From assembly GCF_041320595.1 (NCBI RefSeq), contig NZ_CP166625.1, positions 2,664,001 through 2,728,000 of the forward strand: 64,000 bases of DNA. Direction: 5' to 3'. Position 1 is the stretch's first letter. Each line of letters opens with the position of its first letter. Below, one piece after another: positions 53,394 to 62,563 of the stretch. The translations under genes and the position numbers were made by a program. Origin of the DNA: Pleomorphomonas sp. PLEO. Lineage in GTDB: Bacteria > Pseudomonadota > Alphaproteobacteria > Rhizobiales > Pleomorphomonadaceae. The notes under the pieces are model-generated. The model had not been told where the DNA came from, made no database searches, and was given only the letters and a program-made list of their open reading frames with translations.

Positions 53394-53419
53394 CTCGGAG
53401 GCTGGGGGGCGTTTGTTAC
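53394..53419 (-). promoter_or_regulatory. SigF-type promoter upstream of bufA
   Basis: On the minus strand GTAACA (53419-53414), a 16-base spacer and CGAG (53397-53394). The Caulobacter SigF consensus is GTAACC, 16 bases, CGAA, so 8 of 10 defined bases match and the spacing is exact. It lies 53 bases upstream of the bufA start, giving an expected leader of about 45 bases. No similar element is seen upstream of sigF itself. Confidence 0.75.
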
Positions 53420-53528
53420 AGCGAGCGCGATAACGAACGCGTGATCGGATGAAATGCAAGTGTCCTGCGTTGGGACCAACTTGCCCGCGCCTCTCGCCGG
53501 AACGCGCGAAAAGCGCTGAATCCGGCCA

Positions 53529-53558
53529 AAGAAAAAGGGCGCCGTGCGGGCGCCCTTT
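53529..53558 (-). terminator. terminator of the growth-pole-ring gene
   Basis: Perfect 10-bp stem AAAGGGCGCC / GGCGCCCTTT with a 5-base loop. On the minus strand it continues TTCTTTGG after the arm, giving a run of T. It lies 24 bases after the stop and separates the giant gene from the bufA promoter downstream. Confidence 0.85.
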
Positions 53559-53582
53559 CAATGTCGGTTATGTCCTGCAGGC

Positions 53583-56500
53583 TCAGCCGAGCTTGCCGCT
53601 GGCATGAGCCAGAAGCGTATAGACCTTGCCGGTATCGGAATTCAGATAGTTCTCGGCAAGGCGGCCGTTCGGGTCCTTCTGGACCGCTTCCTCGTAGAGA
53701 GCGCTGAAGTGGTCGATATAGCGGTCGACAGCCTCGCGGAAGTCGGTCTCGCGACCGTAGCGGCGGCGTACCTCGTCAAAGGTCTGCTGGCCCTGAAGCG
53801 TGTAGGCGCGACGTGTGAACACGTTGCCTTCACCGCGCCGGTAACGGTCCCAGAGATCGGCATAGGCCTCCGGGTCAATCGACCGGGCGATGTCGGAGGT
53901 CAGCGATCCCAGACCGTCGAGCGGGTTACCGCTCTTGGCGCCACGATCAGATGACGGCAGGCGCGGCGTCGCACCGTCCTCGTCGTTGACGCGGCGCAAG
54001 AGGTCGGAGATCCAGCCGCTCGCCCGATCACCGCGCTCGTCGGTGGCAGGCTGCTGCCGTGGCTCCGGACGGCGTTCTGCGACGGCGGGGCGGGGCGGCT
54101 GGTTGGCCGGTTGACGCGGGAAGGCGCGCGGGGTCTCGGCCACCGTCGGCTGCGACGGCTTCTGGGCCGGTAGGCTGCGGGTGACCGACGTCTGAGCTGA
54201 CGCCTGCGCACGCATCGGCACGTCCGCGACCTTTTCACCGGGCAGCTGGCGCGAGACGATCTCGGAGAGCTCGTTCAGGGCGCGGATCTGCTCGCTGACC
54301 ACGCGGCGCATGGCGGCGGTGTGCTGGCTGGTCTCTTCCGGCAGGTCGAGGACGCCACGGCTCAGATCCTCGCGGATCTGTTCCAGCTCCCGGCCGACGG
54401 CGCGGGTGGCCTTGCGCATTTCCTCGGTGGCACCGGCGAAACGGTCGACAGCCGAGCCGATGGCAGCGTTGATCTCGGAGATCAGCTCGCCACGTACCCG
54501 CTCGATGGTCACCTTCGCCTTGACGCCTTCTTCCTCGGCGCTGACCGACAGCTGCTCAAGCTGCTGGGTGACGCCGTTCATGGCCGTCTCAGCGTTGCGG
54601 GCCAACTGATAGCCGACGTCGCGGGCGCGGCGCTCGGCGTTGGACAGCGTGTCCTGGATCTGGCCGGAGATGTTCTGCAGGCTTTCGGACATCGTCTCGG
54701 TCCGCTCCTGCAGCGTGGAGACCACGCTGTCGAGCGCCACGAGGCGATCGCCGATGACGCCCTGGAGGGTGCCGCCCACCGACGACAACGCGCGGGCCGA
54801 CGACTGGAGATCGCCGGTCTGCTCGGAGAGCGATGTGGCGATGGTGCCGATGTCGGCCAGTACCGTGCGCGAGACCTCGCGCAGGACTTCGGTCGTCTCG
54901 GCGACGGTGGTGCTGGAAGCGGTCGTGTCGGCAACGACGCGATCGAGGGCGAGGCGAAGGTCGCCGGTCTGCTGCTCGAGGCCACGTTCGATGCGGGCCA
55001 GGTTGCCGGCCGCCTGATCGACGACGGAACGGAGGCCGCGGTTGGCGTCGTCCACCTGTGCCAGCACGGCGACCACGTCGGTCTTGACGCGCGTCGTGGT
55101 TTCGTCGAGCGACTGCAGGACGTCGCGGCCCTGTTCGTCGAAGGTGGCCATCAGCGACAGCGTCGCCTGCTTCAGGGCATCCGACGCATCGTTGCCGCGC
55201 TGGGTAATGGCACGGCTGACGCCTTCGCCACCCTTGGCCAGCGCCGCCAGCACATCGTTGGCGGCATTGCGGACCAGGCCAGCCACTTCCTCGCCACGGC
55301 TGCCAACGGCGTCGTCGAGGGCGCGGGTGCCCGAGAGGAAGGCATTGGCGAGATCGCCGCCACGGCCATCCACCAGATCGGCCAGCTCGGCCATGCGCCG
55401 GGTGACCACATCGACCACCTTCTCGGCACGGGTGTCCATGGCGCTCGCCGCGGCCTCGGTGCGGGCGTTGAGCACCCTCTCGAGATCGCGTGTCGCGTCG
55501 GCGAGGCGTTCGGTGGCCGACGCGATGGCGGCCGCCAGGATCTCGCTAGACCGCTCGGTTTCGCCGGCGATGCGGCCAGTGACCGCCTCGGCCGAGCCGA
55601 TGAGGTTGGAGCGGGCACGGGCAGTCTCTTCCGAGAGACGGTCGGTAACCTCGTCGATGGCGCCGATCAGGCCGGCGCGCGCCTTTTCGCTTTCGGCTGC
55701 CATCCGGCCGGTGACGTCGTCGACCGAACCGATGATGGTGTCGCGGACGCGCTCACTCTCGCCGACGAGGCGGCCTTCGACGGCGGTGATCGCCTCGTAG
55801 ACGTTCTCGCGGGCCTTCTGGCTCTCGGTGGAGAGCACGTCGGACAGGGTGGTGATGAGTTCGTTGAGCGTGCCATGCGTTTCGTCACGCAGGCTGGCGA
55901 GACGATCCTCGGCGCCCGACAACGACTGGCTGACGGCAAGCGAGGTGTTCTCGCCCTCGACCGCCAGGCGCGAGGCGGCGCCGTCGATGGCGGCGACCAC
56001 GGAGCTGCGAACCAGCTCGCTCTCGCCGGCGAGGCGCTCGGACATGCCTTCCAGCACGCTTGAGACGACGTCACGCGCCCGGACCGAACCGGTTTCCATC
56101 TCGTTGGCGATGTCGGTCATGGCCTCGGTGACGATCGTCTTGGCCCGGTCGGCCTCGAAGCGCAGCTTATCGGTGGCCGCTTCCACCGAACCAGTGAGGT
56201 CGTCGCGGACGCGGGCACTTTCCTTCTGCAGCACGGCGGCGGCGTTGATGAGAGCGCGGGCGAGTTCCTCACGGGCGTTCTCGGTCTGGCTGCCGAGCAT
56301 ATCGACGATGGAAGCGAGGCGCTGGGTGAGCGACACTTCCAGCGAGCTGGCGCGGCTGTCCAGCGTCTCGGCGACCTCGAACACCTTGGAGCCGAGCGAC
56401 ACGTTGATTTCGGCCACCTTGTCGGCCAGCGTCTCGGTGAACTCCTCGGTCTTGCGCTGCAGCGAGCGGCCGACCGCGTCGAGACGGCCCTCGATGGCAT

Positions 56501-59500
56501 CGACCATTTCAGACTGGCCGGCCGAGAAGGCCTGCGCCAGATCGCGGGTGCGGGCCATCAGCGTTTCGGTGATCTGGCGAGCACGGCCGTCGAGCGCGTG
56601 GTCGATCAGTTCGATGCGGTTGTCGAGGGTGCCAGTCAGCGAATCCGCCTTGTCGGCGAAGGTGCGCGTGGCGTCCTCGAGACGCTTGCCGACGTTGCCG
56701 TCGAAAGCGGCGAGCTGGCCTTCCAGCGAAGCGCCGAAGCTGCCAGCGCGGCCTTCCAGCGAGGTGAGGACTGCCTGGGTACGGCCGTCCAATATCTCCA
56801 CCAGCGTGCCGGAGCGCTTGTCGAATTCGACGCCCAGCCGCTCGACGCGCTCGTCGATGAGGCTGGTGATGTTGCCAGAGCGGCCCGTGAGGGTCTCTTC
56901 GAGCACATGGGTACCATCGGCAAGGGCGTTCTGGATGGTGAGGGTGCGCTCGGCAAGCGCTGCCTCGATGCGGGCGATCTGCTCTTCAAGCGAGCCGTCG
57001 AGCATCGACGTGCGACTGACCAGATTTTCCACCAGTTCGGCGGCGCGGCCGTTGATGATTTCGTCGAGCACGCGGATGCGCTCGGCAAAGCTCACCGACA
57101 TGCTGTCGGAGCGGTCGTCGAGCAGGTTGGCGATCTGGCTGCCGGCGGCGAGAATGGTCTCGGCGACGCGTTCGCCACGGGCGTTGACGGCGCGGGCGAT
57201 CTCGGCGCCGATGGTCGACAGGCGCTCGGAGAACAGGCTGCCGCTGTCGGCGAGCAACGTCTCCACCGACAGCGTGGCGCCGTCGATGATGCCGCGGATC
57301 GACGTGGTGCGGTCGTCCATCATGCGGGCGACTTCCTGGCCCGAGGCGGCGATCCGATCGGCCAGTTCGACGCCGTTGACGTTGATCGCCGTGTGCATCG
57401 CCTCGCCGGTGACGGCCAACTTGTTGACGAGATCGGTACCGCGTTCGGTGATCGTCGAGCTGATGAGGCTACCGGTCTGGTCGAGGCGATCGGTGATCTC
57501 GCTGCCACGGATCGACAGATCGAGCAGCACGCCCTCGGAGGTGGAGCGCAGCGTCTCGTTGATGGTGTCGATCTTCTCGGCCATCGCCTTCGAGGCTTCG
57601 TCGGTCGTGCGGGCAACTTGCTCGCTGACCGCGAAGGCGCGCTGCGAGATGTCCTCGGCGAAAGTCTGGCCGGAGCGGGCCAGCGTCTCGTCGATCTCGC
57701 GGGTGCGCAGCGTGAGGTTTTCCTCAAGGGCGGCGACGGTGGTATCGATGGAGAAAATGATGGCGTCGCTACGGTCGCGCAGCAGCGTCTCGAGCGAACC
57801 GGTGCGGCTATCGAGGGTGGAGGAGATCTCCTGCGACCGCTCGGTGAGCACCCTGTCGAGGTTGTCGGTGCGGGTGAGAAGCTGCGTCTCCATGACCGAC
57901 GTCGAGGTGGCGATGGTGGAGACCAGTTCGTTGACGCGGTGACCGATGGTCCGGTCGAAGTTGGCCGACTGCTCGGCGAGGGTGGCGCCGAACAACTCGG
58001 CGCGGGTCGACAGCGTCTCGGCCAGTTCGTTGGTACGGCCGGAGATCGTCTGATCGATGAGCTGGGTCTTGTCAGTCAGCTCGGCGCTAAGTTCGTTGGT
58101 GCGCGCCTCGATGGTGCTGGCAAGCTGGGCCGAGCGCAGGGCAAGCGTGCTCTCGAGGGCCTCGCTCTTCTCTGTGAGCGCGGCGGAGAATTCGTTGGTG
58201 CGAGTGGACAGCGTTGTGCCGATCTCTTCGGCCTTTTCACCGAGAGTCTTGCCGAGCTCGAAGGTGCGGACCGACAGGGTCGACGACAGCTCGTCGGAGC
58301 GAGCGGCGATCGTCGAGACGATCTCTTCTGTGCGGGCGGACAGAGTGAAGGCGATATCGGCGGTGCGATCGGTGAGCGTCGACGACAGCTCCTCCGAACG
58401 GGCGTTCAGCGTAGAGACCAGTTCCTCGGTGCGCGAGGCCAGCGTGAAGGCCAGTTCGCCGGTGCCGTCGCTAAGGGCTGACGACAGGTCGGCGGCGCGG
58501 GTGGCGATCGTCGACACCAGTTCGTCCGAGCGCCTGGCGAGTTCGCTGCCGAGCTGTTCGGTTTCCTTGCCGATGGCGCCGACCAGACGGCCGCCTTCCT
58601 CGGTAATGGTGCGCGTCAGCGCATCGCTGCGGGTGGCGATCGCCTCGTTGATGGCGGTGCCGGTCTCGGCGAGGCCGCCGATCAGGCTTTCACGCTCGGC
58701 GCCCAGTGTCGACAGGAAGTCGGCGCCGCGCTTGGCCACCGTCTCGGTGACGGAGTTGCCGGCGGCCTCGAAGGCCAGTGCCAGTTCCTCGGCCTTGGAA
58801 CCGAAGGTACGGGTGACGTTGCGGCCGGTTTCGTCGATGCGGTTGGTCAGCAGGTCGCCGGCGGTGCGCAGCTCTTCCGACAGGTTCTGGTGGGCACCGG
58901 AGATGGCGCTCCGCGCCTTCTCGGCATTGGCGATCACGCTTTCCCGCTGGTTGACGAGTTCCTCGACCAAGCCGCGGATGCGCAGCTCGTTTTCGGCATA
59001 GGAACGCTCGAGCGAGGAAACTTCGTTGTGGACCAGCACTTCGAGCTCGCTGGCTCGGGCGAGCGCCCGCTCGATGCCGTCGCCCATGGCGGCGACTTCG
59101 CGGCGGATGGCCTGGCCGACGGTGACGACGTTCTCCTTAGCCGACAGCTCGGGCTCGGCGAGCTTGATCGCCACTTCGGTGAGGGAACGAGCTGCGAGCC
59201 GCAGATCCTGGGCGCGCCAGATCATGGTGGCGATGGCGAAGAACAGCACGACCGGGGCAATGATGCCACCGACCAGCGCGAAGCCGTCGGGACGCGCGAA
59301 CAGGGTGGCCGGCTGGGCCAAGACCGAAAAGTCGCCAAAAGCGATGCGAGCAACATAGAAGCCGCCGGCAACCCAGATCACCGAGGCGAGAAGCGCGACC
59401 CAGAAGGGAGCAGCGGAAGGCCGGCGCTGCATCTGGTAAAGCAGAGTTGCAACGGACCGACGGTCGTCATTGGCTGGGGCGCGGCCCGGACGAGCCGTCG

Positions 59501-59684
59501 TGCGCGGTGCATCGGCGGTGTCGACGTGCGGCTGCCTTTGAGTGGCATCGGGGCTATCGGCGAAGGTATCCTGGTCGGGTGATCTCGGCGTATCGGCCGA
59601 GACACCGAAGTCGATCTTCAGGGCCTCCTCGACGGCGGAGAGTGCGGCCTCCGCCGGATCCGATGCCTTGGTGCTTTTTACCAT
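53583..59684 (-). CDS. gpr: giant growth-pole-ring protein (GPR/RgsE-like), apolipoprotein-type repeats
   Basis: About 2033 aa. A short cytoplasmic N-terminus is followed by two membrane helices (about residues 93-113 and 134-156). Then comes a very long helical region: from about residue 352 to 1539 I count 108 consecutive 11-residue units with no break in register (consensus RTxELxxTLxx, later paired as 22-mers such as ESERVRDTIIG + SVDDVTGRMAA). A Pro/Gln-rich disordered segment (about 1770-1870) precedes a globular C-terminus ending YTLLAHASGKLG. Size, topology and apolipoprotein-like repeats match Agrobacterium GPR and Sinorhizobium RgsE, which form a ring at the growing pole. The ATG at 59684 has AGAGGG upstream; the frame extends to 59834. 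Hpt and ferredoxin genes lie divergently. Confidence 0.85.
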   Translation of the reverse strand: MVKSTKASDPAEAALSAVEEALKIDFGVSADTPRSPDQDTFADSPDATQRQPHVDTADAPRTTARPGRAPANDDRRSVATLLYQMQRRPSAAPFWVALLASVIWVAGGFYVARIAFGDFSVLAQPATLFARPDGFALVGGIIAPVVLFFAIATMIWRAQDLRLAARSLTEVAIKLAEPELSAKENVVTVGQAIRREVAAMGDGIERALARASELEVLVHNEVSSLERSYAENELRIRGLVEELVNQRESVIANAEKARSAISGAHQNLSEELRTAGDLLTNRIDETGRNVTRTFGSKAEELALAFEAAGNSVTETVAKRGADFLSTLGAERESLIGGLAETGTAINEAIATRSDALTRTITEEGGRLVGAIGKETEQLGSELARRSDELVSTIATRAADLSSALSDGTGELAFTLASRTEELVSTLNARSEELSSTLTDRTADIAFTLSARTEEIVSTIAARSDELSSTLSVRTFELGKTLGEKAEEIGTTLSTRTNEFSAALTEKSEALESTLALRSAQLASTIEARTNELSAELTDKTQLIDQTISGRTNELAETLSTRAELFGATLAEQSANFDRTIGHRVNELVSTIATSTSVMETQLLTRTDNLDRVLTERSQEISSTLDSRTGSLETLLRDRSDAIIFSIDTTVAALEENLTLRTREIDETLARSGQTFAEDISQRAFAVSEQVARTTDEASKAMAEKIDTINETLRSTSEGVLLDLSIRGSEITDRLDQTGSLISSTITERGTDLVNKLAVTGEAMHTAINVNGVELADRIAASGQEVARMMDDRTTSIRGIIDGATLSVETLLADSGSLFSERLSTIGAEIARAVNARGERVAETILAAGSQIANLLDDRSDSMSVSFAERIRVLDEIINGRAAELVENLVSRTSMLDGSLEEQIARIEAALAERTLTIQNALADGTHVLEETLTGRSGNITSLIDERVERLGVEFDKRSGTLVEILDGRTQAVLTSLEGRAGSFGASLEGQLAAFDGNVGKRLEDATRTFADKADSLTGTLDNRIELIDHALDGRARQITETLMARTRDLAQAFSAGQSEMVDAIEGRLDAVGRSLQRKTEEFTETLADKVAEINVSLGSKVFEVAETLDSRASSLEVSLTQRLASIVDMLGSQTENAREELARALINAAAVLQKESARVRDDLTGSVEAATDKLRFEADRAKTIVTEAMTDIANEMETGSVRARDVVSSVLEGMSERLAGESELVRSSVVAAIDGAASRLAVEGENTSLAVSQSLSGAEDRLASLRDETHGTLNELITTLSDVLSTESQKARENVYEAITAVEGRLVGESERVRDTIIGSVDDVTGRMAAESEKARAGLIGAIDEVTDRLSEETARARSNLIGSAEAVTGRIAGETERSSEILAAAIASATERLADATRDLERVLNARTEAAASAMDTRAEKVVDVVTRRMAELADLVDGRGGDLANAFLSGTRALDDAVGSRGEEVAGLVRNAANDVLAALAKGGEGVSRAITQRGNDASDALKQATLSLMATFDEQGRDVLQSLDETTTRVKTDVVAVLAQVDDANRGLRSVVDQAAGNLARIERGLEQQTGDLRLALDRVVADTTASSTTVAETTEVLREVSRTVLADIGTIATSLSEQTGDLQSSARALSSVGGTLQGVIGDRLVALDSVVSTLQERTETMSESLQNISGQIQDTLSNAERRARDVGYQLARNAETAMNGVTQQLEQLSVSAEEEGVKAKVTIERVRGELISEINAAIGSAVDRFAGATEEMRKATRAVGRELEQIREDLSRGVLDLPEETSQHTAAMRRVVSEQIRALNELSEIVSRQLPGEKVADVPMRAQASAQTSVTRSLPAQKPSQPTVAETPRAFPRQPANQPPRPAVAERRPEPRQQPATDERGDRASGWISDLLRRVNDEDGATPRLPSSDRGAKSGNPLDGLGSLTSDIARSIDPEAYADLWDRYRRGEGNVFTRRAYTLQGQQTFDEVRRRYGRETDFREAVDRYIDHFSALYEEAVQKDPNGRLAENYLNSDTGKVYTLLAHASGKLG

Positions 59685-60362
59685 GGTACCCTCTTGTCCG
59701 CATACTTGCTGCTGAACAACTCCGGAAGCGAACCCCCGGTTGCCGTCCCGCTCGAACCGTGCCCCCGCCTGGCCTAGGCGAGCGACACGAACTCGGGCTT
59801 TCCTGACCGCCATGTGCCCTTGAAGAGGCGGCAATGGCTACGCTGGCCGAGGAAAGCCTATTAAAATGTAATGGCACAACAGGGCGTTCCGGACAAGGAA
59901 AGCTCCCCCGGCGCCCCGTATTGTTAACAAGCCACTAATAAGCGCCGCACATTGTTATTCATCTTCCGGTTGTTATTTTTGGATCCGAAGACGGATGTTT
60001 AGGGTGGCCGCCATGCTCTCGCCGATCGGCGCACGCGCCGGGCATGAGGCTGCTAGAGGCAGGACAGACACAGTCAAGACGTTAGGCTTTCGACTTGAAT
60101 ATTGGCTTAAAACATATGGTTACCGACCTGCTTGCGGGGTGGCGTCCTCTTGGCCACCGATGGTATGGATCTCGTGGGTGAGGTTCCGAAACGTGAGGGC
60201 CATACTTAACGGCGGCAACAGGCTTGGATTGCAGCCGGCGAATTAACCATATCTTCAGAATTCCGATCGCTCCTCGGAGCCGGTAGGACGTTATCGGGAC
60301 CTGTTCAGCCTCCGCGAGGCGGGTGTGGATGGCCTTCCGAAAAGCATGGAAGGGGAGAACCG
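59685..60362. promoter_or_regulatory. long divergent regulatory region between gpr and the Hpt gene
   Basis: 678 bases, more A/T-rich than its surroundings (notably 59860-59990). It holds the divergent promoters. Two CtrA-like sites are visible: TTAA-7 bases-CTAA at 59924-59938 and TTAACCAT with TTAA-7 bases-TTCA at 60243-60257. A short open frame at 59995-60246 has no ribosome-binding site or family-like sequence and I do not call it. Confidence 0.4.
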
Positions 60363-60704
60363 ATGAGCAATGGCGAGCGAAACACTGGCGCTCCCATCGA
60401 TCTGCGGCATTTGGCCGAGCAGACCTTCGGCAACGCCGACCTTGAGGCTGAAGTGCTGCGTCTGTTCCTCAAGCAAAGCCGTGACTGCCTGGACCGGCTG
60501 CGGGCGAGGCCCGATGCCGCGACGGCTCATCTGCTGCTCGGCTCGGCGCGCGGCATTGGAGCAACCGTGGTAGCCAGCGTGGCGGCGGCGCTCGAAGCCA
60601 ATCTCTTGCGCGGTTCTGAGGCCGGGTCCGAACTCACCCAGCTCGGGAGGGCCGTTGCCGCCGCCAATGCCTTTATCGAGGCTCGTCTCGGTGACAGGGG
60701 TTGA
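60363..60704 (+). CDS. Hpt-domain phosphotransfer protein
   Basis: 113 aa single-domain protein. The phosphorylatable histidine is His56 in ATAHLLLGSARGIGA (canonical AHxLKGSAxxIGA; the Lys after His is Leu here). The four-helix pattern (LRHLAEQTFGNADLEAEVLRLFLKQSRDCLDRL, then the His helix, VAAALEANL, and a last helix) fits an Hpt bundle. A strong AAGGGGAG box precedes the ATG. No histidine kinase or response regulator is adjacent. It is divergent from gpr, suggesting a link to polar growth or cell-cycle phosphorelays; this is inference. Confidence 0.82.
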   Translation: MSNGERNTGAPIDLRHLAEQTFGNADLEAEVLRLFLKQSRDCLDRLRARPDAATAHLLLGSARGIGATVVASVAAALEANLLRGSEAGSELTQLGRAVAAANAFIEARLGDRG

Positions 60705-60778
60705 CGACGGCGGACGCTGCTATATTTGCAATTGGCTCATGTGGGGCGAATTTGCATCTGAATCTCGGGAGACGCTAA

Positions 60779-61252
<474 letters not shown>

Positions 61253-61417
61253 AGCGGGCCGGACGGCGCCGTTATCCTTAATTATCAGTTTAGATTGCTT
61301 CCAGCCGACACCCGGATTTAAAGTTGAGCTCTCCCCCAGACTTTTGTCGTGGGGTTTTTGTCGCCGCGGCGTGGCCGGACCGGTTCCGGCATGCCATCAG
61401 CGAATTGGAGCGATGCC

Positions 61418-62563
61418 ATGCGCATGAAGGCACTCGACGGCTGGAGAGGGATTGGGGCGCTCGCCGTCTGCTTTATCCATCTGCAGCTCAACGGCTACTT
61501 GACCTCGGTGCCATCGCTGGACTCCTGGACGCTGGCGGTCGACTTCTTCTTCGTGCTCTCCGGCTTCGTCATCGCCCGCGTCTACGCCGACGAACTGGCC
61601 GACGGCGAGCGGGTCGCCATATTCGCGGTGCGGCGTCTTGGTCGCTTGTGGCCGCTGCATCTGTCCATGCTGGCGCTGTTTATCGTCGTCGAGCTGGCGA
61701 AGCTGGCGCTGCAGCGCGAGACGGGGTTCTCCTCGGAACACGCCGCTTTCGCCGCCGCCCGCAATCCGTCCGACATTCTGCCGATCGCCCTGTTCCTGCA
61801 AACGGTCCGTCTCGGCCCCGAACTCACCTGGAATTTCCCGAGCTGGAGCATTTCGGCCGAAATCTGGACCTACGCGGTCTTTGCGCTGGTTGCCGTCCGG
61901 ACGGCGGGCCGCCCTGACCGACGTATGGTGGTGGCCGGCGTCATCGCGCTGGCGGCTTGGCTCATCCTCGTCGTGGACATCACCGGTCGCGGCATGATCA
62001 GTACCGACGTATTCGGCATCGTCCGCTGTCTCCTGGGCTTCTTCTCCGGTGTTCTCGCGGAGTGTCTGCATCGCCGGGGATCGTTCCGGTCACTCGCCGA
62101 CGGTCGGGCGGAGATCCCAATGGCGCTAGCGGGTATTGGCCTCGTCTGGGCAACTGCCTCGCTGCCGGAAGCTCGCTACTTTGCGCCTCTGGTGTTCCTC
62201 GCCTTGGTATTCGCCCATGCCGACGATCGCGGCCTGCTATCGCGCTTCATGGCAACCTGGCCCGTGCAGTGGCTGGGCCGGCTCTCCTACTCGATCTACC
62301 TGACCCACCTGTTCCTGGTCGCCTATGTCGTGCCGCGCCTGTCGCAGACCATCGACCGGCTGATGCCGGATGCGGTGGCGACACGCGAGGGCCTTGTGGC
62401 GGCGATCTACATTGCCTTGGTGATGGCCTTCTCGTTGGCCACATGGCGGTTCATCGAGCTGCCGGGGCAGCGTCTCGCGGCGGCAATCGCCGGCCGCATC
62501 CGCCAGTCTCAGACGTTGAGCAGCAAGTACTCGCGTTCCCAGCTCGAGATAACGCGGTTGTAG
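61418..62563 (+). CDS. acyltransferase-3 family membrane protein
   Basis: 381 aa with about ten helices. Family marks are MKALDGWRGIGALAVCFIHLQ (conserved His of the active site), VDFFFVLSGFVIARVYADEL (FFVLSGF motif), FAVRRLGRLWPLHLSML (RRxxRLxP) and WLGRLSYSIYLTHLF. It O-acylates envelope polysaccharides or lipids. ATG at 61418 has GGAG 8 bases upstream. Its last 55 bases overlap the end of the convergent glutamine-synthetase-like gene, and the terminal 15 or so residues, which lie antisense to the final codons of that gene, look unlike the family. Confidence 0.88.
   Translation: MRMKALDGWRGIGALAVCFIHLQLNGYLTSVPSLDSWTLAVDFFFVLSGFVIARVYADELADGERVAIFAVRRLGRLWPLHLSMLALFIVVELAKLALQRETGFSSEHAAFAAARNPSDILPIALFLQTVRLGPELTWNFPSWSISAEIWTYAVFALVAVRTAGRPDRRMVVAGVIALAAWLILVVDITGRGMISTDVFGIVRCLLGFFSGVLAECLHRRGSFRSLADGRAEIPMALAGIGLVWATASLPEARYFAPLVFLALVFAHADDRGLLSRFMATWPVQWLGRLSYSIYLTHLFLVAYVVPRLSQTIDRLMPDAVATREGLVAAIYIALVMAFSLATWRFIELPGQRLAAAIAGRIRQSQTLSSKYSRSQLEITRL

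Noticed and set aside
54321-58481. Long plus-strand open frames (580, 704 and 627 codons) opposite the giant gpr gene
   Set aside because: They are antisense to 33-base repeats whose codon use avoids stops on the other strand; their sequences are repetitive, have no family-like domains and overlap each other.
59995-60246. 83-codon open frame between gpr and the Hpt gene
   Set aside because: No ribosome-binding site, no recognisable family, atypical composition; treated as regulatory region.
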